Shown piece after piece: positions 27,190 to 35,901 of a DNA stretch of 64,000 nt (positions are counted from its first letter, which is position 1; every line of letters begins with the position of its first letter). The stretch is from CAZFBA01 sp964517135 (GTDB lineage: Bacteria; Cyanobacteriota; Vampirovibrionia; JBFMGH01), in NCBI GenBank assembly GCA_964517135.1, contig CAZFBA010000013.1:31490-95489 (forward strand), given 5' to 3'. The position numbers were made by a program, and so were the translations under genes. Under the pieces are notes generated by a model, which ran no database searches, was not told where the DNA came from, and worked only from the letters and a program-made list of their open reading frames with translations.

Positions 27190-27762
27190 CTACAGGCTGG
27201 TTCCATCCATGTTAACCCAGGTTGAACCGTTGTAAACAATCATTTTTCCGATATCTGTATCAAAGTAAATTTGTCCGGTTAAAGGTGATGCTGGTCTGTT
27301 AGAACTTGAGTTTGCTTCTACAATTACTCCTCCGGCTGAAGTTAGCCTGATAATACCATTTATTTTTAGATTTCCAGATGTCACATTTACATTCCCGGTG
27401 CCGTGAGCCTCAAGGATAATATCTGAATTTTCTTTTGATGCAAGAGTAATTCCGCCACCATTATCGATTTCCAGGTAGTTATATTTACTCATTTCTGTAA
27501 GACGAATTTTTAAACCAGCCAGGTACAGGCGTCCTGAGCCCATTCCATATTGATTCATAAGGTGTATACCGTTTTGATCAGCTCTGACTAAATCAAGTTG
27601 ATTTGATATTCTGGTTTTGCCTGTTCCATTGGGCTCAAGGGTAATATTACCATTTGTATTTACTGATTTGACGACGTTTTCTGATATTTTAATATTTCCG
27701 GCGGTTAGTTCAGTATAATTATTTTGTGTTTTAGCAGGTATAAATCCTCGGGGTATAGACAT
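27190..27762 (-). CDS. Phage tail fibre-like protein
   Basis: The 190-residue protein is built of short beta repeats (GNITLEPNGTGKTRIS and a later DIILEAHGTGNVNV), as in trimeric phage fibres. It ends with RPASPLTGQIYFDT plus a Y-N-G-S-x-W tail, a motif seen at many fibre tips. AGGAGGT precedes the ATG. It probably contacts the host surface. Confidence 0.75.
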   Translation of the reverse strand: MSIPRGFIPAKTQNNYTELTAGNIKISENVVKSVNTNGNITLEPNGTGKTRISNQLDLVRADQNGIHLMNQYGMGSGRLYLAGLKIRLTEMSKYNYLEIDNGGGITLASKENSDIILEAHGTGNVNVTSGNLKINGIIRLTSAGGVIVEANSSSNRPASPLTGQIYFDTDIGKMIVYNGSTWVNMDGTSL

Positions 27763-27774
27763 AATAGAACCTCC

Positions 27775-28161
27775 TTAAATATTTAATCCAGGTGGTACAC
27801 GCCCGGGGGCCAAATCAATATTGATACTTGCACCGCCTGTCAGTTCTGTAACCATTATATAGACCGGTCTGCCATTCACCCCGGAGATATTACAGGTATT
27901 ACCATTTGTTAAAGAAAGTTCCAGTTCAGCTCCACAGGATACATAATTTTCCATTGATACTGAATTATCTACGGTTTCAAGAAAATATGGTCTGATTTTA
28001 GCTTTTTCAGAGCCTGAAAGTCCGTTTACATTTACTTCTATATAGCTGCAACCTTTTGTTAATACAAAATCATCCTCACATCCAGGTGCTGAAGAATCAG
28101 CCGTTGTAATGTTTGTACGAATACGTACCTTCCGATTTATCAAGGCATAGTCTGTAGTCAT
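27775..28161 (-). CDS. Phage structural protein of unknown function (tail region)
   Basis: A 128-residue beta-rich protein with three or four cysteines (C23, C38, about C80, C90) and no membrane helix, preceded by AGAGGAG. It is wedged between two fibre-like genes with 12-13 base gaps, so it is probably part of the distal tail apparatus. No family recognised. Confidence 0.6.
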   Translation of the reverse strand: MTTDYALINRKVRIRTNITTADSSAPGCEDDFVLTKGCSYIEVNVNGLSGSEKAKIRPYFLETVDNSVSMENYVSCGAELELSLTNGNTCNISGVNGRPVYIMVTELTGGASINIDLAPGRVPPGLNI

Positions 28162-28174
28162 ATTTTTACTCCTC

Positions 28175-29209
28175 TTAAGACATTGCTTTAAAAGTTAAAT
28201 AGCGGGGTTGAACTTTAAATTGGGCCGCCAGGTAGTGAATATTCATATTTGAAATATTACTATCCTCGCCTGTATTGATGCATCCACCATAGTAATACGT
28301 GTATATACCAGGAGAAACATTATCAATATCTGATATATTGAGCACATCTCTTGCTACAGTGCCGTATGTATCTATTGATTTTTCTCTAATGCTAAAGAAA
28401 GCTGTTCCTGAACTATCTCTCTTTAGCTTAACGGTGTAATTGTAACGTTCTCCATTGCTACCACTTACGCTATTAACCTCCATTGTGACATTGTAGATAA
28501 TTGATGAGTCTACAAATACTGGTATATAAGAACATTTAGAACTATATGTAAAGCTGCTTGAGTTTAACTGGTGATTAAAAGGATTACTTGTATGCCATAA
28601 AGACCAATGGTTAGTAGGAACATCAGGTTTTTCAAGTGACTGTATACCGATTATTCTATTGCCTTCGCCGTCAATATTTTTCAAATACGCACAACCAGCA
28701 AGATATTGCCCTGACGAGGGAGAAGTATTATAAGGAGTTGACCCGGAACCTTTGCCAGTAAGCTTTATAGGCAATGTATCAGCTATAGCCGGTGAGTCTG
28801 AAGTATCTTCTTCTATGTATATATCTATAAACTGGTTTGTACCTAGCGTAGAAAGGTTGAGAGTTTTGGTACCGTCTTCTATAAATGCTTTCTGGTCTTT
28901 CATGAATATAATTAGATTTGCTGCTGAACCTTTTATACATATAGTATATTCATTTGCAGAGTGTTGCTGAAGTATCAGACCTTTCGAATAGTTATAAGCC
29001 ACTGCTCCGGAGTTTTCTCCTGCTATCTGACTGTCTAATGCGCTTATTGCAGATACAATATCACCATCTGCTATATAGTTATTTGAGTTAAAGTTAGCGT
29101 TAACTACATATGTATTAAGCGAGGAAATAATTTGATCCAGTTCAGCATTAACCTGTTGTGACTGTATAACCTGGCCTGCTACAAAGTTATATAACCTGTT
29201 GAGGGTCAT
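28175..29209 (-). CDS. Probable phage tail fibre/receptor-binding protein
   Basis: The 344-residue protein starts with a helical stretch (NFVAGQVIQSQQVNAELDQI) like the tail-attachment part of podoviral fibres, followed by a long beta-rich region. The ATG overlaps the stop of the preceding tail-hub gene (TAATG), so translation is probably coupled. The C-terminal half would carry receptor-binding function. The order hub-fibre-fibre tip fits a short-tailed phage. Confidence 0.7.
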   Translation of the reverse strand: MTLNRLYNFVAGQVIQSQQVNAELDQIISSLNTYVVNANFNSNNYIADGDIVSAISALDSQIAGENSGAVAYNYSKGLILQQHSANEYTICIKGSAANLIIFMKDQKAFIEDGTKTLNLSTLGTNQFIDIYIEEDTSDSPAIADTLPIKLTGKGSGSTPYNTSPSSGQYLAGCAYLKNIDGEGNRIIGIQSLEKPDVPTNHWSLWHTSNPFNHQLNSSSFTYSSKCSYIPVFVDSSIIYNVTMEVNSVSGSNGERYNYTVKLKRDSSGTAFFSIREKSIDTYGTVARDVLNISDIDNVSPGIYTYYYGGCINTGEDSNISNMNIHYLAAQFKVQPRYLTFKAMS

Positions 29210-30750
29210 TATCTAATCCCCCTTTCTATGATATTGATATACCATCCAAGTAAAATAAAGTGTTCATCGGGGTTTGAATTCCAGAATGTAAGTTGAAGTG
29301 TGTTACCGCTGCCGTTCATAATTCTGGTATTTTTTACAGCTGCGACAGAGTCCCATTTATCTTCGTTCCAGATGCCTGCTTCACTATCAATATTGTTTTT
29401 ACCCCACAGTGCTGTATCTCCTGCAAGGTATACGTTCAGGTTACCATTGTTTCTATCTCCGAAATCCCACCTGTAAGTGACCCCCATATAGTATCCTCCT
29501 GTGGGTACTATTATGAACTGTACATCACGTATTCTTTTTCGCTGCCTGTAGTTGGTGAGATTCAGCCAGGGGGTATTATAGTATGCAACTATTGCCTGAC
29601 CTGCGTATGAATAGCCCTGTTTCTGGCGATACAAATGACCGTTATAGCTACCAGTGTAGAATTTTACATTACCGCTATATTTATCTTTATATATCAGGCC
29701 TGATTTAGCACTAAACCCTGATCGTTTAGTCCACGCATTAAGGGAATAATCATATATCAGTATTAAATCATTCTCTGTTGAGCTGCCTTTAGGGACAAAA
29801 AACCAGATCCGGTCTTCTTCAAAATCGTTTATGGCAAAAGATTTATGAAGTACCATTTTGTTTAGTTCGTCTATTAAAGGCTGTATCTTGAATGATATAC
29901 TGTTAATGCTCAAATCTCCGTATGTTTGGACAGCACTCAGGGTATACACACCTTTATCGCTGAGAAAATAAATTTCATTACCTGCCTGAACGATTGCTCT
30001 GTTGGATACTGCTCCAATTGATGAGTTAACAGGCCTTAGCTCGAAGAAATAACTTGATGAAGGGTCTCCTGAGTAACCTGTTAGAAGGTAAATAGAGCGT
30101 TCTTTGAATATAACGAGTACATCATAAAAGGCTTTTAACCCGGTTATTTTCTGGCCATCGTTTAGCCCTACTTCTATCCAGCCGGCATCGTTAGAGGTAG
30201 TCCAGTCCTGAGGGTTTGATAGAGCTGAATATGAAAGTTTGGTTGGGTTATCTGGCCCTCCAGCCATAAACACCCTGTTTTTAAAAACTTCTACGTAGGC
30301 ACAGCCTGATGGTGGGCTCCCTTCAAGGTCTTCTGCATTACTGCTGCCGTTGAATTTCTGTGGATTATCATACCCGTTTACAGCGATACAAATATCGTTA
30401 AAAGTTGCAAAGTCCCAGATTTCATTTTCTGAATAATCACCTGAAACTCTTGTTATATTAGTAAACTCACCATTTAGTGCTGTGTATAATTTTTTTCCTG
30501 CAGCAACTAATAGATATTCTGAACCTGTAGAGCTTTTTATGTAGTTATAAATGCCTCCTACGTCAGGTTCTCCTGCAATTGCTGTCTCATTATAGAGTGT
30601 ATATCCTTTTTCTTTGACAATGGCACCGTATTTTGTCAGCTTTACGTTAAGAAGATCAGGGCTTTCATAAGGCTTCAGGACCATTTCTGATGCTCTGGTA
30701 TTCAATCCCCCTGAGTTTTTTTCAAATTTCAGTGTTTTAATTCTAGCCAT
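29209..30750 (-). CDS. Phage tail hub/packaged-DNA stabilisation-like protein
   Basis: The 513-residue protein begins with a region typical of this class (GGLNTRASEMVLKPYESPDL, then LKLTKYGAIVKEKG-like text). Repeated beta blades follow (for example YLLVAAGKKLY, IWFFVPKG and NAWTKRSGF), resembling the beta-propeller proteins of P22 gp10 type that close the head and bear the tail. It starts two bases after the adaptor gene's stop and its own stop overlaps the fibre gene. I infer a head-tail connector/hub role; the precise homologue is not certain. Confidence 0.75.
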   Translation of the reverse strand: MARIKTLKFEKNSGGLNTRASEMVLKPYESPDLLNVKLTKYGAIVKEKGYTLYNETAIAGEPDVGGIYNYIKSSTGSEYLLVAAGKKLYTALNGEFTNITRVSGDYSENEIWDFATFNDICIAVNGYDNPQKFNGSSNAEDLEGSPPSGCAYVEVFKNRVFMAGGPDNPTKLSYSALSNPQDWTTSNDAGWIEVGLNDGQKITGLKAFYDVLVIFKERSIYLLTGYSGDPSSSYFFELRPVNSSIGAVSNRAIVQAGNEIYFLSDKGVYTLSAVQTYGDLSINSISFKIQPLIDELNKMVLHKSFAINDFEEDRIWFFVPKGSSTENDLILIYDYSLNAWTKRSGFSAKSGLIYKDKYSGNVKFYTGSYNGHLYRQKQGYSYAGQAIVAYYNTPWLNLTNYRQRKRIRDVQFIIVPTGGYYMGVTYRWDFGDRNNGNLNVYLAGDTALWGKNNIDSEAGIWNEDKWDSVAAVKNTRIMNGSGNTLQLTFWNSNPDEHFILLGWYINIIERGIR

Positions 30751-30752
30751 TG

Positions 30753-31424
30753 TTAGTCCTCCTGGCAGGGTTTAAACCTGTTTTTATTTTGCCTGTCTGC
30801 TCTGTTAGCTGCTCTCATCTGTAACAGGCTGTTCAGGTATTGTATTTGCGCATGTTCAGTAGTTTGATCCTGAAGGTATTGATTGGCTTTTACCAGTACA
30901 CCGTTAACCAGAACCCATTTCCAGTGCTCGGGTATAGCTGGCACATCTTCTGGATATACCAGTTCACAGGCAGTTTTATAATACCGATACTTTACTGTTA
31001 TTTCTCTGTCAGGAACAGGGTGAAAATATATCTGGTTATTTACAAAGTAATAGTATACAGGGGTACTGCTTGTTGTTTGAGAGACATCAGGATGCAGTAT
31101 GTCGATATCTTTAAAATCCTTTCTCTTTAATAATGCAGGAGTTGATGTTTCTCTTACATTGATAATCCTGTTTGCTGAACAATCAGAAGCTAATAAATAA
31201 TTAACCTGGCCTTCTACAGTATTTATTAAGCTTTCTGATTCTAGAAAACGCCAGTAGCCTGAATTAACTATTTCAAAATATACTTCATTAGTCCAGTCTT
31301 TGACTCTTTCAACAAATGGATCAATATTATTACCACTGAACTCACTATCAACAGACTCGCTGACAGGTGCAAACTCTGTTTTTCTTAGTACATGATTGAC
31401 AATAGTTCTGAAGTTATAAGTCAT
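30753..31424 (-). CDS. Phage head-tail adaptor protein
   Basis: The 223-residue protein has an N-terminal helical part with WTNEVYFEIVNSGYWRFLE, followed by a beta region and PEHWKWVLVNGVLVKANQYL near the C-terminus. This matches the general form of SU10/gp4-type adaptors that sit under the portal ring. It lies between the capsid region and the hub gene, the expected place. Confidence 0.75.
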   Translation of the reverse strand: MTYNFRTIVNHVLRKTEFAPVSESVDSEFSGNNIDPFVERVKDWTNEVYFEIVNSGYWRFLESESLINTVEGQVNYLLASDCSANRIINVRETSTPALLKRKDFKDIDILHPDVSQTTSSTPVYYYFVNNQIYFHPVPDREITVKYRYYKTACELVYPEDVPAIPEHWKWVLVNGVLVKANQYLQDQTTEHAQIQYLNSLLQMRAANRADRQNKNRFKPCQED

Positions 31425-31520
31425 TATGAAACCTCCAGTTCTATGTTGATGTTTAAAGCTTTTAGAAGGCGGTTTGCAGATTTTATTCAGACAAACCGCC
31501 CTGAATATTGCTCTAGAGAC

Positions 31521-31853
31521 TTATTTTATGTAAGCTCTAACAGAGAATGTGAAATCCGGCTCTGTTCCGCCAATAGTGTATTTAACTCTCATATAACGGG
31601 AGAAATTATTTATTCGTTTGACTTCTCTTCCTGTTCCAGAGGCTTGAGTAAAGCTTTCTACAGTATCCCAGTTAGTGCCGTCAATGGTATCTTCAACTAT
31701 CACATTAAGAACAGGGTCTGTTCCACTGGCAGCTGTTATATCAAGGTAGACAACAGCCTCATTGTTTTCTCCTGAGTAAATACCGTTGCCTGAATTGCCG
31801 CTTTCTGATCTGGAAGCAGGCGCCAGCAATGTTATTACTCCTCTTGTAGCCAT
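31521..31853 (-). CDS. Probable capsid decoration/minor structural protein
   Basis: The 110-residue beta-rich protein (two segments such as NVIVEDTIDGTNWDTV and RYMRVKYTIGG) follows the major capsid gene by 14 bases. Small beta-sandwich proteins in this position often decorate phage heads, so this role is inferred from position and fold. No membrane segment and no cysteine. Confidence 0.65.
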   Translation of the reverse strand: MATRGVITLLAPASRSESGNSGNGIYSGENNEAVVYLDITAASGTDPVLNVIVEDTIDGTNWDTVESFTQASGTGREVKRINNFSRYMRVKYTIGGTEPDFTFSVRAYIK

Positions 31854-31867
31854 GTTATACCTCCTGA

Positions 31868-32704
31868 CTAAGAGTTTAAGACAACAGCATGGTCATCTCT
31901 GAATTCTGCTACACCGTAAATTTCGTCTACAACTACCATTGTGCCCAGATACTCAAGTATATAAGCTGCCTGTACTCTTGGATATTGTTGAGTAGCCAGT
32001 ACAAATGCATCTCGATGGAAGGCAAGATTCTTGATAGTATTGCCATCTACAGGTACGTTGGTAGAGACAAATACGTCAAAACCGTGTATTCTGCCTAACA
32101 TGCCTTCTCTAAGGGCCTTGCCGCCATCTGAAATCTTATCTGCTTCTGTGAAACGAGGTATTTTTAAAAGAGATTTTTCCTGACTGGGGGCAATTAATAA
32201 AGTTCTATCAGATCTAGGAGTATCTGCTTCGTCTAAAAGAACCTTGGCACTGAGTATTGTTTCTTCATCTATGTCTACACCAGCCCCACCGACTGATTGA
32301 GACAGAGCTGAATATAATTCAAGCAAATCTGTATCAATGGATTTTGCAAGGGCATAACCGGCTTTATTGGTGTATTCTTTTCTTAAATCGGTTGCTGATT
32401 GTACCTTAACAATGTCTTCTATTAAGAAAGCAACGTGTTTCCATTTGTTGATTTCAACATAGAACTTTGTTTCAGTCGGGTTGCTTAAGCTGACTTCTGT
32501 TTCTGCTTCCTTATCAGTAGCACTCAGATTGCTAACATCAGGAATATTAATAGTATCGCCGGGTTTGCCTGTATGGTTAATGAGCTTGACCCTTTTGGCC
32601 ATTACAAGGTTGGCTTCTCTTGCTGCTCTTACTTCGTTCAACCACACAGCAGGAATAAAGTTTTCAGAAGTGGTTGTTGTTAAATGATTGCTTCCTAAAC
32701 CCAT
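31868..32704 (-). CDS. Phage major capsid protein (HK97-fold type)
   Basis: The 278-residue protein shows the capsid pattern: an N-terminal arm (FIPAVWLNEVRAAREANLV), a helix-rich centre (YTNKAGYALAKSIDTDLLELY), ILSAKVLLDEADTPRSDRTLL and a C-terminal region with GRIHGFDVFVSTNVP. This last part is typical of coat proteins of P22/phi-type podoviruses and related siphoviruses. AAAGGAG precedes the ATG. A scaffold-like gene precedes it. Confidence 0.9.
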   Translation of the reverse strand: MGLGSNHLTTTTSENFIPAVWLNEVRAAREANLVMAKRVKLINHTGKPGDTINIPDVSNLSATDKEAETEVSLSNPTETKFYVEINKWKHVAFLIEDIVKVQSATDLRKEYTNKAGYALAKSIDTDLLELYSALSQSVGGAGVDIDEETILSAKVLLDEADTPRSDRTLLIAPSQEKSLLKIPRFTEADKISDGGKALREGMLGRIHGFDVFVSTNVPVDGNTIKNLAFHRDAFVLATQQYPRVQAAYILEYLGTMVVVDEIYGVAEFRDDHAVVLNS

Positions 32705-32749
32705 AAAATAACTCCTTTCATGAGTTTAGACCTGACAACTAAAAGAATA

Positions 32750-33604
32750 TCAGTCGAATATGACTCTACCCTCTCTGTAAGCCCTCATTATGACAGGCTG
32801 TAAACGTTTGTATTCGTCAGGTCTGTTGATCTGCATCTCAATCAATTCGCTTGATCTAAACTGTTTTTCTGGTATTGAAGGGCTTGCGCCCTCAATAAAC
32901 GGGTTTAATCTGGAGTATGTTTGTTTGTATGGCTCACCAGCGGGGATATTATGCGCTAATTGATTTTCTTGATCTTTTTTACTTGATACAGGAGAAATTA
33001 ACTTTCTTAAATCTTCTATTGCCCTGTCAAGTGCTGTATTAAAGTCTGTTCCCTGGTGTATATAGCTTGCTGCAAGGTTGCATACTATCTGTTCTCTGGC
33101 AGGATCTGCTATAATATCAGGGTTATTTGTTTTTACTTCTTCTATCTTTCTATCTCTTAAAGCTTCCTGGTGAATTGTTTCCAGAGTTTCTTTTATAGCA
33201 TCGTTTTTTGCTCTGTTATAATATTCATTTAATTTGCTGTCAAGCTCTGTTTCTGGTTTATCATTAAGTGATTTAGCTTTACCAGCGACATCAAGCAAAG
33301 CAAAATTATCTATAAATTTTTCATACTGACTTAAACGCTCATTTAGTTCTTTGTTTTGACTTATTATCTCATTAATTTTTTCTTCTGAATATGTTTTATC
33401 TTCTTTATTAGCTGATTTATTCAGGTCAATGTTTTCTGATTCTTCTTGTCTTACTTTATTAATAGCCTCTTTTTCAGATGAATAAATTACCGAACCGTCA
33501 TATTCAAGCCCATCAGGCTTAAACTTTACAGATTCTTCACTTGCCATTTGCGCTTGCTGATCTGTCTTTTCAGACTCTGTTGAAGGGGTGAATTCTTCTT
33601 TCAT
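32750..33604 (-). CDS. Phage scaffold protein
   Basis: This 284-residue protein is highly charged and Glu/Lys-rich with predicted coiled coils (about 65-105 and 140-190) and no hydrophobic segments, as expected for an internal scaffold. It lies immediately before the major capsid gene. The C-terminal part (SELIEMQINRPDEYKRL) resembles the capsid-binding helix region of scaffolds. No protease motif is visible. The role is inferred from position and composition. Confidence 0.75.
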   Translation of the reverse strand: MKEEFTPSTESEKTDQQAQMASEESVKFKPDGLEYDGSVIYSSEKEAINKVRQEESENIDLNKSANKEDKTYSEEKINEIISQNKELNERLSQYEKFIDNFALLDVAGKAKSLNDKPETELDSKLNEYYNRAKNDAIKETLETIHQEALRDRKIEEVKTNNPDIIADPAREQIVCNLAASYIHQGTDFNTALDRAIEDLRKLISPVSSKKDQENQLAHNIPAGEPYKQTYSRLNPFIEGASPSIPEKQFRSSELIEMQINRPDEYKRLQPVIMRAYREGRVIFD

Positions 33605-33642
33605 GGGTTGCCTCCTTGGTGCTTTTGTGAAAAATTATTTAT

Positions 33643-34098
33643 ATGGAAACTAATACAAACAATCCTGACAAAAATAATTCATATAATACTTATCTTATAG
33701 AACTGGTTTTACCTGTTTTGATAGGTGGTATTATACTATTAATTGCATTTTTTGGAATCTCATTCCTTTTTTATCTTCCTATTGCCGAAGAAACCGCCAT
33801 GGCAGCCAGAATGAGCTTTGCTATCAGTGCTGATTATATTATTCCTTTTTTCCTTTTTAGCTTATTTATGGCATTAATAGCCACACGCAGAATATCAAGC
33901 TATTTCTTTTTGGCTATTTCAATAGCTTTTGGGCTTGCTATATTCCTTATTTATGGCACAGTCGACAGCAACTCTTTTTTTGAAGTCTGGGGCTTAGTAC
34001 AGGGCTTCATTCTTGGTATATTCTACCTTATGTGGTATCAATATGTCATACCTAAAGAAGATTCCGGCGTTTCAAATAACTGTGTCAAAAACACTTAG
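33643..34098 (+). CDS. Four-helix membrane protein (plus-strand insert in phage block)
   Basis: The 151-residue protein has about four hydrophobic helices (about 18-45, 58-78, 85-105, 112-135) and polar ends. It is transcribed divergently from the scaffold gene and has no clear ribosome binding site. I do not recognise a family. It lies in a run of three plus-strand genes inserted between scaffold and portal, so it is likely cargo rather than a virion part. Confidence 0.6.
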   Translation: METNTNNPDKNNSYNTYLIELVLPVLIGGIILLIAFFGISFLFYLPIAEETAMAARMSFAISADYIIPFFLFSLFMALIATRRISSYFFLAISIAFGLAIFLIYGTVDSNSFFEVWGLVQGFILGIFYLMWYQYVIPKEDSGVSNNCVKNT

Positions 34099-34185
34099 AT
34101 TATGAACACATAATAAAATCCATGTGGCGAAAGGTGTTATCACTTGCAAAATAGCATGTTTACCATTATAAAACGGCTTTTTATT

Positions 34186-34728
34186 ATGAAAAAGGTGATC
34201 GTCTTAATCTTTTTAATACTTTTAACTGTATGTCATTTGGCAATTGAAGCTGAACCGCTTAAAGGCATAGTTAAAGAAACTTGGAGTGTCGATTTCGCCC
34301 GCAAACAGGCCTTCGACAATGTTCAATATTCAATCGACACTTCAAATTACCCCCCTGATGATCCGCACTACAGCCTTAACCAGAAAGCCGGCAAAGAAGG
34401 CAAAATGATGGTTAAAGACTGGTTGATAACGTTTTACAGCGATGGAAGCTATGGAGTAAAGCCATTTCAGGATAAAAAAGCCTTGTTTTTTAGTCCATCA
34501 GGCAAACTCGAAAGCATTAGCATCGACGATCAGCTTAATTACCCTAAAAAAACTTATAAATACTCTTACCCTGAAGGTAAACTCATTTATTCAGTTATTT
34601 CTCCCTCTGAAGGCAATAATTTTTTGTTTTTGCCTGACGGAAAGCTCGATGCTCACTGGATAGGCGATACATGCTATGATGAAAATGGCAGTGTTATACT
34701 TACTAGAAAGAATCTTGACAATAAGTAA
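34186..34728 (+). CDS. Secreted protein with YxxGK/LxxDGK-like repeats
   Basis: I chose the ATG at 34186 because it starts a good signal peptide (MKKVIVLIFLILLTVCHLA); the longer frame from a TTG at 34144 is not supported. The mature 160 residues show repeated short beta motifs such as FSPSGKLESISID, YPEGKLIYSV and LPDGKLDAHW, reminiscent of MORN/antitoxin-type beta meanders. It should be secreted or periplasmic. It sits between a membrane protein and the second pilin-like paralogue. Confidence 0.6.
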   Translation: MKKVIVLIFLILLTVCHLAIEAEPLKGIVKETWSVDFARKQAFDNVQYSIDTSNYPPDDPHYSLNQKAGKEGKMMVKDWLITFYSDGSYGVKPFQDKKALFFSPSGKLESISIDDQLNYPKKTYKYSYPEGKLIYSVISPSEGNNFLFLPDGKLDAHWIGDTCYDENGSVILTRKNLDNK

Positions 34729-34802
34729 ATATTTTCTATAGCCAATCTTCAGGAAAAATTAACTCTGTCGATACTAAAAATGGAACAAGAAGAGGGTTAT
34801 TT

Positions 34803-35894
34803 ATGAGAGAATTAAGAAGGTTTAATGGGCAGGAAGCTATAGAATTTGTGCTTATTTCAGCATTGATATTTTTTGCAAGTGTAATTACACTGATGATTTT
34901 AGGTGATAAGATAGGTTCATTTATACAAAAAGACTCAGCAGTAGCAAAATCAGCTGCTAATAAGACCCCAACTATAAGTACTACAGGTAGCCAGAAGTAT
35001 TCAGTGCCTTACACAACAGAAGGAACAGTGAGTAATACCCCTCTATATTCAACAACAGTAGTTGACAGCGGAACTAATAACCTTGATGGCATGGTAGAAA
35101 CAACCTGCACGACAGAAGATTGCATACTGGATTTCGGCTCCTTTAAACTCAGCAACGTCACACCCGATATAACTAAAGTTATTCAGGCCAGTGGCGCCTC
35201 AGGCGGCACAGAATATATGGTCAGTCACCTCGATGAAATAGCTCAGCAGCTCGAAGAACAGGGTCTGACTGAAGAAGCAGCCCAGGTTAAACAACTGGCT
35301 AACCTCGGGCATAATCTCGCTGCAATTGAAAGAGAGGCTGAAAAAGCTATTAATACCTGTCTGAGTACTTCTGACCATCAGAGCTGTGTCAACAAAATCT
35401 GGGATACACCTGTAGATAAAATCGATGGCTTTAACTACTCTATACAGCCTAATAATATGAAAACTCTCGGTGATTATATCTGGGGAACCAGTATAGGACA
35501 CCCTGTTACACTTAAAGATCTTGGTAGCCCTACATATGACGAGTTAAAAAGCCAGGGGCAAACCAATGTGTATATGTATGAAACAATGGAAGCGATTAAA
35601 GCCAACCCGGGTATTGATGATAAAATGAAAAGCGTAATTCAAGAACTCTACTGGCACATAGGCGCTATTGGTGAAGATTTTGAAAACGGCATAAGATTCC
35701 TAAAAGGTGAAGGGTCAGGTGTTCATGACCCTATCACTGGCGGCAGTGCCGGCATAGAGATTCCGTCTGATCCGGTAAGTTTCTTTCAAAACTACACGGG
35801 CAGCACTGTAACTCACTATGATTCAGCACTAATATGTGCTGCCGGCAGCTATTCAGATACAGGTACTGCCTGTCACAAAAGTCTAACAGATTAA
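34803..35894 (+). CDS. Large pilin-like, cysteine-rich surface protein (paralogue 2)
   Basis: The 363-residue protein begins MRELRRFNG followed by QEAIEFVLISALIFFASVI, a class-III-like leader with an E-F hydrophobic helix as in Flp/TadE or archaeal-type pilins. From about residue 90 it aligns with the protein at 22307-23344: C-x4-C before LDFG, SGxSG, GHNLAAIERE, a second Cys pair, QELYWHIGAIGEDF and SALICAAG with terminal Cys residues. It faces the portal gene tail to tail, 8 bases apart. AGAGGG precedes the ATG. Confidence 0.85.
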   Translation: MRELRRFNGQEAIEFVLISALIFFASVITLMILGDKIGSFIQKDSAVAKSAANKTPTISTTGSQKYSVPYTTEGTVSNTPLYSTTVVDSGTNNLDGMVETTCTTEDCILDFGSFKLSNVTPDITKVIQASGASGGTEYMVSHLDEIAQQLEEQGLTEEAAQVKQLANLGHNLAAIEREAEKAINTCLSTSDHQSCVNKIWDTPVDKIDGFNYSIQPNNMKTLGDYIWGTSIGHPVTLKDLGSPTYDELKSQGQTNVYMYETMEAIKANPGIDDKMKSVIQELYWHIGAIGEDFENGIRFLKGEGSGVHDPITGGSAGIEIPSDPVSFFQNYTGSTVTHYDSALICAAGSYSDTGTACHKSLTD

Positions 35895-35901
35895 GAATAC
35901 A

